Shown: piece by piece, positions 51,799-60,510 of the stretch | Numbering within the stretch: the stretch's first letter is position 1 | How the letters are laid out: each line of letters begins with the position of its first letter | From: Bradyrhizobium lablabi | GTDB taxonomy: Bacteria; Pseudomonadota; Alphaproteobacteria; Rhizobiales; Xanthobacteraceae | Length of the DNA: 64,000 nucleotides | Direction: 5' to 3' | Assembly: GCF_900141755.1 (NCBI RefSeq) | Contig: NZ_LT670844.1 | Location: 6,358,501-6,422,500, forward strand | Notes under the pieces: model-generated | What the model saw: the letters and a program-made list of their open reading frames with translations, nothing else | The model's database searches: none | What the model was told of the DNA's origin: nothing | Position numbers and translations under genes: made by a program

Positions 51799-52616
51799 GC
51801 CGCAGTCTCCGCTGGCGCCGGCGTATCGTCGGGATCGACCAGAACCTCGTCCTCTTCGCCCAGATACGCTCGCTTGACATGGGGATCGGCCAGCACCGCG
51901 GCTGGATCGCCCTCGGCGATCTTGCGGCCGAAATCCAGCACCATGACGCGGTGGGAGATATCCATCACCACGCCCATGTCGTGCTCGATCATCATCACCG
52001 TCATGCCGAACTCTTCGTTGAGGTCGACGATGTAACGCGCCATGTCCTCCTTTTCCTCGAAGTTCATGCCGGCCATCGGCTCGTCGAGCAGGATCAGCTG
52101 CGGCTCCAGCGCCATCGCGCGCGCGAGCTCGACCCGCTTGCGCAGGCCATAGGGAAGCGTGCCGGCGGTGGCCTTGCGCACCGACTGCAGGTCGAGGAAA
52201 TCGATGATCTCTTCCACCTTGCGGCGATGCTCTAGTTCCTCGCGCCGCGCGCCGGTCAGCCAGTACAGCGATCCCGTGATGAAATTATTCTTCAGCAGGT
52301 GATGACGCCCGACCATGATGTTGTCGAGCACGCTCATATGATGAAACAGCGCCAGATTCTGGAAGGTGCGGCCGATCCCGAGCCTTGGCCGAGCGTTCGG
52401 ATTGAGCGCGGTGATGTCGCGGCCGCGATAGAACAGCTGGCCTTCGGTCGGCCGGTAGCGGCCCGAGATGCAATTGACGATCGAGGTCTTGCCGGCGCCG
52501 TTGGGGCCGATGATCGAGAACAGTTCGCCGTCGTTCACGCCAAAACTGACATCGGTGAGCGCACGCACGCCGCCGAAGCGCAGTGACACCCCGCTCACTT
52601 CCAAACTGTAAGCCAC
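51795..52616 (-). CDS. Liv-type ABC transporter ATPase (LivG-like)
   Basis: 273 residues: Walker A GPNGAGKTS, LPYGLRKRVELARAMAL in place of the usual LSGGQ signature (LivG type), Walker B LILLDEPMAGMNFEE, and VMMIEHDMGVVMDIS. LivG differs from LivF by the long insert at about 85-130, seen here. The extra Asp/Ala/Pro-rich tail after residue 255 is probably unstructured. First gene of the leftward importer operon; a 300-base gap upstream separates it from the divergent Crp/Fnr gene. Confidence 0.92.
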   Translation of the reverse strand: MAYSLEVSGVSLRFGGVRALTDVSFGVNDGELFSIIGPNGAGKTSIVNCISGRYRPTEGQLFYRGRDITALNPNARPRLGIGRTFQNLALFHHMSVLDNIMVGRHHLLKNNFITGSLYWLTGARREELEHRRKVEEIIDFLDLQSVRKATAGTLPYGLRKRVELARAMALEPQLILLDEPMAGMNFEEKEDMARYIVDLNEEFGMTVMMIEHDMGVVMDISHRVMVLDFGRKIAEGDPAAVLADPHVKRAYLGEEDEVLVDPDDTPAPAETAA

Positions 52617-52916
52617 TCATCCCTCCGAGAAACGGCGCTTGATGCGCTCTTTTTCCGTTCTTTGCCATCAATGCACCGATCTTATATCGGCCGTCATGGC
52701 TAGGCCATTGCACTAATGATGCCTTGCGCCACAAGCGCTCGACGATGGCCCTCCATAGGATAAAGCGATAGTTTGGAATGTCTTGTGCCTGACAATTCGT
52801 CGGGCAAATTTCGCAAGGCTCGGGTGCCTTCGTCGCTCGGCGGAGGGGTGGGGGTCATTGTTGCAGCGCAATATGGTGATGGCCGGGGTTGAGCAAACGG
52901 GCGACGGTCAACGAGG
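52617..52916. other. 300-bp divergent regulatory gap with inverted repeat
   Basis: No gene is visible. At about 52787-52807, TGCCTGAC-AATTC-GTCGGGCA is an inverted repeat (one mismatch in eight), joined to CAAATTT; a similar GCCCGACG/AAATTTGCCCG string occurs in the repeat mosaic near 7805-7840, so this may be a fragment of that repeat rather than an operator. Promoters for the Liv operon and the Crp/Fnr gene must lie here but I cannot assign them. Confidence 0.45.
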
Positions 52917-53591
52917 ATGATTGCTCCAGACTACCTTGCGCGTATCGCGGCCTGGTCGCGCGGACTGAACGCGGGGGAGATTGAAATCGCGCGCGCCGGT
53001 ATCGTCGAGAAATCCTATGGCACAGGCGAATTCATCTTTGCGCGGGGCGACCATTTCGAATATTGGACCGGCGTCGTCTCGGGTCTGGCCAGGATGGGCA
53101 TCGTATCCCGCGGCGGCAAGGCCACGAGCTTCGCCGGCCTGACCGCCGGTGCCTGGTTCGGCGAGGGCACCGTGCTCAAGAACGAGGCCCGCCGCTACGA
53201 TGTGGTGGCATTGCGCGATACGCGCCTCGCCATGATGGACCGCAGCACCTTCCTCTGGCTGTTCGAGAACAGCGTGGGGTTCAATCGCTTCCTGGTCGGG
53301 CAACTCAACGAACGGCTGGGCCAGTTCATCGCGCTTATCGAATACGGCCGGACGCTGGATGCAACGGCACGGCTGGCTCGCTGCATCGCCTCGCTGTTCA
53401 ATCCCATTCTCTATCCGGACCTGACACCTCACCTGGAGATCACGCAGGAGGAAATCGGCGCGCTGTCCGGTATGTCCCGGCAAAATGCCAACCAGTGTCT
53501 GAAGAAACTGGAGCAGCAGGGCCTGTTGAGACTCGAATATGGCGGCGTGACCGTGATCGACCTCGAGCGGTTGCGCAATTATGGCGATTGA
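52917..53591 (+). CDS. Crp/Fnr-family transcriptional regulator
   Basis: 224 residues. A cyclic-nucleotide-binding-type beta roll covers about 20-125 ([33 protein letters not shown]), then a long dimer helix, and a winged helix-turn-helix at about 165-220 ([32 protein letters not shown]). The cysteines needed for an Fnr Fe-S cluster are missing (only two Cys, in the C-terminal half), so oxygen sensing by Fe-S is unlikely. In the effector pocket [14 protein letters not shown] resembles but does not exactly match the cAMP-site signature (FGE...R-A). It is 170 bases upstream of gmd and divergent from the Liv operon, either of which it might control. Confidence 0.9.
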   Translation: MIAPDYLARIAAWSRGLNAGEIEIARAGIVEKSYGTGEFIFARGDHFEYWTGVVSGLARMGIVSRGGKATSFAGLTAGAWFGEGTVLKNEARRYDVVALRDTRLAMMDRSTFLWLFENSVGFNRFLVGQLNERLGQFIALIEYGRTLDATARLARCIASLFNPILYPDLTPHLEITQEEIGALSGMSRQNANQCLKKLEQQGLLRLEYGGVTVIDLERLRNYGD

Positions 53592-53761
53592 CCGAATCCG
53601 GGGTCCTTGGCCGCGATTTTGCGGGGGGAGCGCACCCAGGTTCCCATCCCTCTGATTCCAATCGACTTTTGGGTATTAGACTTCGCGGGGGTCGAATGCT
53701 ATGGCCTGCGCCGCGGGTGGCCCTTGCCTTCGGACGGGCCCGGGGCTTTGCTGGAGTGGAT

Positions 53762-54847
53762 ATGGCGGTTCAGGATTCCAAACGTCGCGTTGCGCTCCTT
53801 ACCGGCGTTACCGGGCAGGACGGGGCCTATCTTGCCGAGTACCTGCTTGGTCTCGGCTACACGGTGCACGGCATCAAGCGGCGCTCGTCCTCGTTCAATA
53901 CCGCCCGCGTCGATCATCTCTACGAAGACCCGCACGCCGGCAATGTGCCGTTTCTGCTGCACTACGGCGACATGACGGATTCGACCAATCTGATCCGGCT
54001 GATGCAGCAGATCCGGCCGACCGAAATCTACAACCTCGCCGCCCAGAGCCATGTCGGCGTCAGTTTCGAAAGCCCCGAATATACCGCCAATGCCGATGCG
54101 CTAGGCGTGCTCAGGCTACTGGAAGCCATCCGGATTCTCGGCATGGAGAAGGAGACGCGGTTTTACCAGGCGTCCACCTCGGAGCTGTATGGTCTGGTTC
54201 AGGAAGTGCCGCAGAAAGAGACCACGCCGTTCTATCCGCGCTCGCCCTATGGCGTCGCCAAGCTCTACGGCTACTGGATCACGGTGAACTACCGCGAGGC
54301 CTATGGCATGTTTGCTTCCAACGGCATCTTGTTCAATCATGAAAGCCCGATCCGCGGCGAGACCTTCGTGACCCGCAAGATCACCCGCAGCGTCGCCCGC
54401 ATCGAGACCGGTCTCGAAGACACGCTGTATCTCGGAAACCTCAGCGCCAAGCGCGACTGGGGCCATGCACGGGACTATATCGAGGGCATGCACCGGATAT
54501 TGCAGGCAGACGCACCCGACGACTTCGTGCTGGCGACCGGCGAAACCCGCTCGGTGCGCGAATTCGTCGAGCTTGCGTTTGCGGAAGTCGGCCGCGGCAT
54601 CGAATGGCGCGGCAAGGGCATCGAGGAGACCGGCATCGACAAGAAATCCGGCAAGACGCTGGTTCGCATCGACCCCGTCTATTTCCGTCCGACCGAAGTC
54701 GATCTTTTGATCGGCGATGCCAGCAAGGCGCGCGAAAAGCTCGGCTGGAAGCCGAAGACGAGCTTTGCGCAGCTGGTCAAGGAAATGGTGGCGGGCGATC
54801 TCGAGATCGCCCGGCGAGAGGTTGCCAATGGCAAGAACCCCGTTTGA
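53762..54847 (+). CDS. gmd: GDP-mannose 4,6-dehydratase
   Basis: 361 residues. [18 protein letters not shown] for [44 protein letters not shown] and [12 protein letters not shown] (catalytic Tyr/Lys) are diagnostic for GMD. It turns GDP-mannose into GDP-4-keto-6-deoxymannose. The ATG at 53762 begins [10 protein letters not shown] with GGAGTGG before it; a longer open frame from 53063 is an antiphase shadow of the Crp/Fnr gene. The fcl gene overlaps its last 20 bases. The product feeds GDP-L-fucose or GDP-rhamnose synthesis for surface glycans. Confidence 0.96.
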   Translation: MAVQDSKRRVALLTGVTGQDGAYLAEYLLGLGYTVHGIKRRSSSFNTARVDHLYEDPHAGNVPFLLHYGDMTDSTNLIRLMQQIRPTEIYNLAAQSHVGVSFESPEYTANADALGVLRLLEAIRILGMEKETRFYQASTSELYGLVQEVPQKETTPFYPRSPYGVAKLYGYWITVNYREAYGMFASNGILFNHESPIRGETFVTRKITRSVARIETGLEDTLYLGNLSAKRDWGHARDYIEGMHRILQADAPDDFVLATGETRSVREFVELAFAEVGRGIEWRGKGIEETGIDKKSGKTLVRIDPVYFRPTEVDLLIGDASKAREKLGWKPKTSFAQLVKEMVAGDLEIARREVANGKNPV

Positions 54848-55784
54848 GCTCAAGGGCAAGACGGTCTTCGTTGCCGGGCACCGCGGGATGGTCGGCAGCG
54901 CGCTGGCGCGCAGGCTTTCGCGGGAGAATGTCGAACTTAAGACCGTGAGGCGCAGCGAAGTCGACCTGCGCGATCAGGCCGCGGTGTTCGACTGGTTTGC
55001 CAAAACCCGCCCGCAGGTCGTGTTCCTGGCGGCGGCAAAGGTCGGCGGCATCGTCGCCAACAACACGCTGCGCGGCGAATTTCTCTACGAGAATCTCGTC
55101 ATTGCGGCCAATGTGATCCATGCCGCCCACGTCAACGGCGCGGAGAAACTGATGTTTCTCGGCTCATCCTGCATCTATCCAAAACTTGCGCCGCAGCCGC
55201 TGCGCGAGGACGCCATGCTGACCGGTCCGCTCGAGCCGACCAATGAGCCCTATGCGATCGCCAAGATCGCCGGCATCAAGATGGTCGAAGCCTATCGCAG
55301 CCAGTATGGCTGCGACTTCATCAATGTGATGCCGACTAATCTGTATGGGCCGGGCGATAATTATCATCCCGAATTTAGCCACGTCGTCGCCGCGTTAATC
55401 CGCCGTTTCCACGAGGCCAAGGTTTCCGGCGCTTCTAATGTCGTCGTCTGGGGCACCGGCACGCCGCGGCGGGAGTTCCTGTATGTCGACGACCTCGCCG
55501 ACGCCTGCATCCATCTGATGAAAACCTACTCGGATGAAGAGCTGGTCAATATCGGCACCGGCGAGGACATCACCATCGCCGAATTCGCGCGCGTCGTCGC
55601 CAAAACCGTCGGATACACCGGCGGCATCAGCTTCGACCCCTCGCGGCCCGACGGCACGCCGCGCAAATGGCTCGACGTCAGCCGCCTTGCCAAACTGGGC
55701 TGGCGCGCCAGCACCTCGCTCGAGGATGGAATTCGACTGGCTTATCAGGCGTATTTGCGCGAACAGAAACAGGCGGCCGAGTGA
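54828..55784 (+). CDS. fcl: GDP-L-fucose synthase (epimerase/reductase)
   Basis: 318 residues. [18 protein letters not shown] for [51 protein letters not shown] (with the Cys of the epimerase step) and [12 protein letters not shown] (catalytic Tyr/Lys) are classic WcaG/Fcl segments. It converts GDP-4-keto-6-deoxymannose to GDP-L-fucose. The ATG at 54828 overlaps gmd by 20 bases, so the two are cotranslated. In rhizobia the orthologous pair can serve either Nod factor fucosylation (nolL/nolK region) or lipopolysaccharide; here no nod genes are near, so the surface-glycan role is favoured. Confidence 0.95.
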   Translation: MARTPFELKGKTVFVAGHRGMVGSALARRLSRENVELKTVRRSEVDLRDQAAVFDWFAKTRPQVVFLAAAKVGGIVANNTLRGEFLYENLVIAANVIHAAHVNGAEKLMFLGSSCIYPKLAPQPLREDAMLTGPLEPTNEPYAIAKIAGIKMVEAYRSQYGCDFINVMPTNLYGPGDNYHPEFSHVVAALIRRFHEAKVSGASNVVVWGTGTPRREFLYVDDLADACIHLMKTYSDEELVNIGTGEDITIAEFARVVAKTVGYTGGISFDPSRPDGTPRKWLDVSRLAKLGWRASTSLEDGIRLAYQAYLREQKQAAE

Positions 55785-55801
55785 TTGCTTGTCACCCCAG
55801 C

Positions 55802-55884
55802 CGTCATTCCGGGATGGTGCGCTAGCACCAGACCCGGAATCTCGAGATTCCGGGTTCGATGCTTTGCATCGCCCCGGAATGACG
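55802..55884. repeat. palindromic intergenic repeat (GTCATTCCGGGG type)
   Basis: CGTCATTCCGGG at the left and CCCCGGAATGACG at the right are inverted. Inside are a CGGAATCTCGAGATTCCG hairpin and GCGATGCAAAGC-like arms. A third family of repeats in this window, filling the convergent gap between fcl and the HemD-like gene; it may help end both transcripts. Confidence 0.8.
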
Positions 55885-55894
55885 AGGTTAAAAA

Positions 55895-56737
55895 TTATTT
55901 GGTCGCCGCGCGCGGCGGCGCTTTCCCCAATGCCGCCGCCATCGCCGAAATAAGCGGCCTCATGAAGAACGCCTCGTTGGCGGGATAGATGTCGGTACGC
56001 AAATCGTGCGATTTGAGTTCGCCCGAGACCGCGGGTCCGACCGAGGCGATCGGCGTTTTCGCCAAGCCTTCGCGCAGGCGCGCCTCGCAGCCATGGGCGC
56101 GTGCCACTTCGATCAGGCGGCGGACCTGCCCCAGATTGGTGAACGCAATCGCGTCGACGTGCCCTTGCGCCATCTCGTCGATCGCGGTGACGATGTTCCC
56201 ATCAGCCGCCTGCGCGTCATAGACATACGGCGTAACGCTATCGACTTCGGCGCCTTGCGCCGTGATGGCGCCGATCAGCGCGCTGTGATCCTTGTCGGGA
56301 TAAAGCTGCAGGCCCAGGCGGTGGCCCTTCAGATCGATCCGCGCGAGCATCTCGGCGATCCCTTCGGAGGTCGGCTTCTCCGTCGTCACTTGCGGCTCCA
56401 GTCCGATCTCGCGCAGCGCACGCCCGGGCTTGGGGCCGCGGGCGAATTTTCGCGCGTTTGCGAGCGCTGAAACAAAATCCTTCTCCCGGTTCATTCGCCG
56501 CGCCACCTTCATCAGTCGGCGCAGCCCTTCACCGGTCATCAGCACCAGATCGTCGAAAGGCCTTTCGATGGAGCGGCGGATCCAGGCCTCGACGGGCGCG
56601 GGGTCGGGGGCATCGTGGATCGCAAACATCGGACATTGCAGCACGTCCGCGCCCTGTTCCGCGAGCATGCGCGAAAACTGGGCTTCCTCGCGTGTTTCCA
56701 GGATCAGGATTCGGTAACCATTCAATCTGTCCGCCAT
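55895..56737 (-). CDS. uroporphyrinogen-III synthase family (HemD-like) protein
   Basis: 280 residues. Two alternating alpha/beta halves linked by a hinge: YRILILETREEAQFSRMLAEQGADVLQCP, DDLVLMTGEGLRRLM, the middle segment KGHRLGLQLYPDKDHSALIGAITAQGAEV, and DAIAFTNLGQVRRLIEVARAHG. This matches the HemD family, which closes the tetrapyrrole ring. The gene does not sit with hemC or other heme genes, and some family members serve as regulatory domains, so a variant role is possible. The ATG at 56737 gives MADRLNGYRIL; upstream frame to 56878 has no homology. Divergent from purU. Confidence 0.85.
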   Translation of the reverse strand: MADRLNGYRILILETREEAQFSRMLAEQGADVLQCPMFAIHDAPDPAPVEAWIRRSIERPFDDLVLMTGEGLRRLMKVARRMNREKDFVSALANARKFARGPKPGRALREIGLEPQVTTEKPTSEGIAEMLARIDLKGHRLGLQLYPDKDHSALIGAITAQGAEVDSVTPYVYDAQAADGNIVTAIDEMAQGHVDAIAFTNLGQVRRLIEVARAHGCEARLREGLAKTPIASVGPAVSGELKSHDLRTDIYPANEAFFMRPLISAMAAALGKAPPRAATK

Positions 56738-56876
56738 GATGTTGCTCTCACGCCGATCGGGTGTAGTTTGTTCATCATGACGCTTGGGTCGGGATTGGCG
56801 CAAGGGCGTTTCCGGTGATAGAGCAGGGCCGCAAATCGCTGTTCCATCGTCACCTCTGCGGTAACCGAATCCTTCC

Positions 56877-57740
56877 ATGGCCGAGCATCAATACGTCTTG
56901 ACCTTGTCCTGCCCGGACCGTCCCGGCATCGTATCGGCGGTCTCGACATTCCTTGCCCATAACGGGCAGAACATTCTCGACGCCCAGCAGTACAATGACG
57001 TCGAGACCGGCCATTTCTTCATGCGGGTGGTCTTCACCGCCGCCGGCCTCGCGGTCAATCTTGGCGCGCTGCAAACCGGATTTGCCAGCATCGCGGAACG
57101 CTTCGGCATGGACTGGCAGATGCGCGACCGTGCCGCCAATCGCCGGGTGATGCTCTTGGTCTCGAAATCCGATCATTGTCTCGCCGATATCCTGTACCGC
57201 TGGCGCACCGGCGAACTCCGGATGATCCCGACCGCGATCGTCTCCAACCACCCGCGTGAGACCTACAACAATCTCGATTTCGGCGAGATACCGTTTTATC
57301 ACCTGCCGGTGACGAAGGAGACCAAGCGCGAGCAGGAGATGGCGATCTTAAATCTCGTCGGTGAAACCCAAACCGATCTCGTCGTGCTGGCGCGCTACAT
57401 GCAGATCCTGTCAGACGAGATGTCCGCAAAGCTGTCGGGCCGCTGCATCAATATCCACCACTCGTTCCTGCCGGGATTCAAGGGCGCGCGGCCCTATCAC
57501 CAGGCGCATGAGCGCGGCGTCAAACTGATCGGCGCCACCGCGCATTACGTCACCAGCGACCTCGACGAGGGCCCGATCATCGACCAGGACGTCGAGCGCA
57601 TCAGCCATCGCGACACGCCAGAGGATCTCGTCCGCAAGGGCCGCGACATCGAACGCCGCGTGCTGGCGCGCGCGATCCGCTACCATCTGGAGGACCGTGT
57701 CATCCTCAACGGCCGCAAGACCGTGGTGTTCATGGATTAG
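56877..57740 (+). CDS. purU: formyltetrahydrofolate deformylase
   Basis: 287 residues. N-terminal ACT domain ([22 protein letters not shown]) to about 80, then a formyltransferase domain: [41 protein letters not shown] and [20 protein letters not shown], holding the Asn-His-Asp catalytic set (Asp in [12 protein letters not shown]). It hydrolyses 10-formyl-THF to formate and THF, balancing one-carbon pools. Starts ATG 56877, with GCGGTAACCG before it. Monocistronic by context: divergent from the HemD-like gene and convergent with the DUF2939 gene. Confidence 0.95.
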   Translation: MAEHQYVLTLSCPDRPGIVSAVSTFLAHNGQNILDAQQYNDVETGHFFMRVVFTAAGLAVNLGALQTGFASIAERFGMDWQMRDRAANRRVMLLVSKSDHCLADILYRWRTGELRMIPTAIVSNHPRETYNNLDFGEIPFYHLPVTKETKREQEMAILNLVGETQTDLVVLARYMQILSDEMSAKLSGRCINIHHSFLPGFKGARPYHQAHERGVKLIGATAHYVTSDLDEGPIIDQDVERISHRDTPEDLVRKGRDIERRVLARAIRYHLEDRVILNGRKTVVFMD

Positions 57741-57748
57741 TTCGAGCC

Positions 57749-58333
57749 TTATTTGACCGGCAGGCTTGCCGCGAGGTCGCGAACGATAGGCTTCGGCAAT
57801 TCGATGCCCGCGAGTTTCCAGTCAAGACCTTCAGAGTGCAGATCGATCGCGGCGTAATCGTCAGGTTCGGACGAGTTGCTGACGCGGATCGCGAGCAGCA
57901 CCGGCTTGATGACCTTGACCCGGCCGAGCAGCGACAGCCAGTCGGAGGTCTGCAGGTCGGCCAGTGCCGGCAACCCGGCAAACGACGGCACCCCGGGCGC
58001 GTCGAGGCTGCCGGTTTTCAGCATTTGCGTCAGTCTCTCAGGGGTTAGCATCTTGGCCACCATCGCATCGGCAATGGAAGCCCCATAGGTGTTGATCAAC
58101 ACCCGTTCCATCGGCTTGATCTGCCGTGTCGCGCCGATGCGTTCGAGATAGGACCGGACGATCTGATCCGTCAACGAGTGATTGAGCGTTTTGAGGTCGG
58201 TCCTTGCAAGCACCGCGGCGCCATCACCGGCGCGTACGGCCGCCGCCAGTTTGGCAAGCGAGGACGCCGCCGATCCGAAGTAGATCAGAAGCAGCAGGAT
58301 CACAGCCGCGACAACGCCAGCCAACCAACGCAT
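57749..58333 (-). CDS. DUF2939 domain protein
   Basis: 194 residues. One N-terminal membrane segment (LAGVVAAVILLLLIYFGSAASSL) acts as anchor or uncleaved signal. The remainder, LAAAVRAGDGAAVLARTDLKTLNHSLTDQI followed by several helices, fits the DUF2939 family of small envelope proteins, function unknown. Residues 100-125 carry a Leu/Thr-rich helix. Convergent with purU, only eight bases after its stop, and 96 bases after the lipoprotein gene on the same strand. Confidence 0.8.
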   Translation of the reverse strand: MRWLAGVVAAVILLLLIYFGSAASSLAKLAAAVRAGDGAAVLARTDLKTLNHSLTDQIVRSYLERIGATRQIKPMERVLINTYGASIADAMVAKMLTPERLTQMLKTGSLDAPGVPSFAGLPALADLQTSDWLSLLGRVKVIKPVLLAIRVSNSSEPDDYAAIDLHSEGLDWKLAGIELPKPIVRDLAASLPVK

Positions 58334-58429
58334 CGATAGTCCCGCTCTTCACGCCCGCACGCAGTGTTATTGCCGTATACGCCTGCACAGGCCGATCGCG
58401 TTACCAGGTGGTCGATAACTTTCCCGTGC

Positions 58430-58729
58430 TCAGTGGAGGGGGTCCAGCGAGGCGTTGGATTTGGCCGGGTCGCTCGTCTTGGCCGCGTCGTTTGTCGTCG
58501 TCGGCGCGGCGGGCTCGAGGCGCTTGCGTTCCCGTTCTTTCATGAATTCTTCGTACTTGGCGGTGCCGGGACGCGGCGGCGCATCCGCAGGGAGGCCGCC
58601 GGCCCATTGCGGAACGTAGTCGCCCAATCCATCCGCGAGCTTCGCGTTGATGGTCGAGCAACCGCTCAAGGCGAAACCCGCGAACGAGATCGCGACAATC
58701 ATGAAGATATGGCGGGCACGGATCGGCAT
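58430..58729 (-). CDS. small lipoprotein, function unknown
   Basis: 99 residues. A signal peptide ending FALSG|C is a lipobox, so Cys23 should be lipid-modified and the protein anchored to a membrane. The rest is hydrophilic, Pro/Ala/Lys-rich (PPRPGTAKYEEFMKERERKR, then ANAKTSDPAKS-like tail) with no known fold. I do not recognise a family beyond small alphaproteobacterial lipoproteins. Lies upstream of the DUF2939 gene on the same strand, possibly one transcript. Confidence 0.75.
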   Translation of the reverse strand: MPIRARHIFMIVAISFAGFALSGCSTINAKLADGLGDYVPQWAGGLPADAPPRPGTAKYEEFMKERERKRLEPAAPTTTNDAAKTSDPAKSNASLDPLH

Positions 58730-58810
58730 GGGAGCAGGTTAGCGCTTTGACCTTAAAGCATGATGGATTTGGGGCACGCCCGCCGTTTTCGCCCGCGACG
58801 GGCTTCATTG

Positions 58811-58845
58811 TTGACAAGACCATTTTGTTTGTACAATCGTACAAA
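58811..58845 (+). promoter_or_regulatory. TTGACA box and TTTGTAC-AATC-GTACAAA palindrome, operator-like
   Basis: TTGACA at 58811-58816 is followed after 15 bases by TACAAT (58832-58837), a short-spaced but possible promoter. The -10 is covered by an exact 7-4-7 inverted repeat (58828-58845), a typical repressor site. It lies 20 bases before the short frame at 58866. Confidence 0.45.
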
Positions 58846-58865
58846 TAGTGAGGCAGCCAAATCCG

Positions 58866-59021
58866 ATGACGCGAAACAGGAACATGCGCGATGCCATCCT
58901 CAGGGCGACCGAGCGACGGAGCTCCACGAGCGTCGATGGTATTATAACACCAGCATGCTGGCTCGTCGCTACCGGACCGAAGCCTCGCCTTGCGCCGGGA
59001 GCACATCCTTCGTCCGATTGA
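58866..59021 (+). pseudogene. possible TetR-regulator remnant (N-terminal piece)
   Basis: 51 codons beginning MTRNRNMRDAILRATERR. This resembles the opening of TetR-family regulators, where a short basic start precedes helix 1 (REAILDAA-like), but the similarity ends after about 18 residues and the rest is unrecognisable. An operator-like palindrome just upstream supports a former autoregulated repressor. The match is short, so this is tentative. Confidence 0.3.
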
Positions 59022-59141
59022 CAATTGGGCATCGGAAGACGCCATGTCGCCGCGCTACACGGCCGAAAAATCTGGGCTATGGTGAGGCAAGGGCCGGGGA
59101 CGCGGTTCGAGCCACAAGACCGATCAGGGGGAGAAACGTTC

Positions 59142-60323
59142 ATGTTCATTCGTACCAAAACGCTCTCGTGGGCAACGACCGCCGCGGTTGTCGCAGGCAT
59201 CGTCACGGTTGCGCCGGCGCGTGCCGAAGACACCGTAAAAATCGGCCTGATCCTGCCGATGACCGGCGGGCAGGCATCCACCGGCAAGCAGATCGAAAAC
59301 GCGGTCAAGCTTTTCATGCAGCAGAACGGCGATACCGTCGCCGGCAAGAAGATCGAAGTCATCCTCAAGGACGACGGCGCGGTTCCCGACAATACCAAGC
59401 GCGCCGCGCAGGAATTGATCGTCAACGATAAGGTCAACTTCATTGCCGGTTTCGGCGTCACGCCGGCGGCTTTGGCGGCGGCGCCGCTCGCGACGCAGGG
59501 AAAAATACCGGAGATCGTGATGGCGGCGGGCACCTCGATCATCACCGAGCGTTCGCCCTATATCGTGCGCACCAGCTTTACCCTCGCCCAATCCTCCACC
59601 ATCATCGCCGACTGGGCGGTCAAGAACGGCATCAAGAAGGTCGCAACGCTGACCTCGGACTATGCGCCGGGCAACGACGCGCTGAACTTCTTCAAGCAGA
59701 ATTTCACCGCCGGCGGCGGCGAGATCGTCGAGGAGGTCAAGGTACCCCTGGCCAATCCCGACTTCGCCCCGTTCCTGCAGCGGATGAAGGACGCCAAGCC
59801 CGACGCCATGTTCGTATTCGTTCCTGCCGGGCAGGGCGGCAACTTCATGAAGCAGTATGCCGAGCGCGGGCTCGACAAATCGGGCATCAAGGTGATCGGC
59901 CCCGGCGACGTCATGGACGATGATCTCTTGAACGGCATGGGTGACGCTGCCTTGGGAACGGTCACCGCTCATCTCTATTCTGCCGCGCACCCATCGCAGA
60001 TGAACAAGGATTTCGTCGCTGCCTACAAGAAGGCCTTTTCTTCGCGGCCCGGCTTCATGGCCGTGAGCGGCTATGACGGCATCCATCTGATCTACGAGGC
60101 GCTGAAAAAGACCGGCGGCGACACCGACGGCGACAAGCTCGTCGAAGCCATGAAGGGCATGAAGTGGGAAAGCCCGCGTGGCCCGATCTCGATCGATCCG
60201 GAAACCCGCGACATCGTGCAGAACATCTACATCCGCAAGGTCGAGAAGGTCGACGGCGAACTCTACAATGTCGAGTTCCAGACCTTTGAGGCCGTGAAGG
60301 ATAGCGGCAAGACGAAGAAGTGA
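59142..60323 (+). CDS. Liv-type (HAAT) periplasmic substrate-binding protein, system 2
   Basis: 393 residues. Signal peptide to VAPARA|ED, then TVKIGLILPMTGGQASTGKQIENAVKLFMQQNG, the opening of a branched-chain amino-acid-type receptor. ELIVNDKVNFIAGFGVTPAALAAAPLATQ and the SYAAHPSQMNKDFVAAYKKAF-like region are family features. The ATG at 59142 has GGGGGAGAAACGTTC before it; an open frame to 59025 is without homology. First gene of a five-gene rightward operon ending at 63878. It differs clearly from the receptor at 46027, so the two systems should import different ligands. Confidence 0.93.
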   Translation: MFIRTKTLSWATTAAVVAGIVTVAPARAEDTVKIGLILPMTGGQASTGKQIENAVKLFMQQNGDTVAGKKIEVILKDDGAVPDNTKRAAQELIVNDKVNFIAGFGVTPAALAAAPLATQGKIPEIVMAAGTSIITERSPYIVRTSFTLAQSSTIIADWAVKNGIKKVATLTSDYAPGNDALNFFKQNFTAGGGEIVEEVKVPLANPDFAPFLQRMKDAKPDAMFVFVPAGQGGNFMKQYAERGLDKSGIKVIGPGDVMDDDLLNGMGDAALGTVTAHLYSAAHPSQMNKDFVAAYKKAFSSRPGFMAVSGYDGIHLIYEALKKTGGDTDGDKLVEAMKGMKWESPRGPISIDPETRDIVQNIYIRKVEKVDGELYNVEFQTFEAVKDSGKTKK

Positions 60324-60366
60324 GTTTCCACAAACGGGGCGCGCGTTGTTGACCGCGCACCCTCCA

Positions 60367-60453
60367 CGTCATGCCCGGGCTTGTCCCGGGCATCCACGTC
60401 TTTCTTCTTGGCGAAGGAAGTCGTGGATGGCCGGGACAAGCCCGGCCATGACG
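60367..60453. repeat. paired-arm palindromic repeat (same family as 3368-3475)
   Basis: Arm 1 at 60367-60398 and arm 2 at 60422-60453 are inverted copies (30 of 32 positions by my count), each itself a hairpin CCCGGGC-TTG-TCCCGGG. The centre contains GGCGAAGGAAGT, as in the element at 3368-3475. It lies between receptor and permease genes of one operon. Confidence 0.85.
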
Positions 60454-60510
60454 GCGTAGATATTGCACGTTGCTTTCTCAGCGTCCCGTAACCTCGGTTC
60501 ACCCCATCGC

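Larger units (their letters stand above)
58730..59141. other. 412-bp gap: operator-like palindrome, gene remnant, promoter for Liv system 2
   Basis: No full gene is present. From left to right it holds the start of the lipoprotein promoter region, a TTGACA-containing site with a palindrome (58811-58845), a short open frame (58866-59021) that may be a gene remnant, and AT-poor DNA with a TTGACA at 59018-59023 that may help drive the substrate-binding gene. Confidence 0.5.

Noticed and set aside
53063..53761. N-terminal extension of the gmd frame (594 codons in total)
   Set aside because: The extra residues are an out-of-frame reading of the Crp/Fnr gene. GMD proteins begin near the chosen ATG at 53762.
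53762..55784. gmd and fcl as nodulation genes
   Set aside because: No nod box, nodA-like or other Nod-factor gene is seen in the window, and a surface-glycan locus lies nearby.
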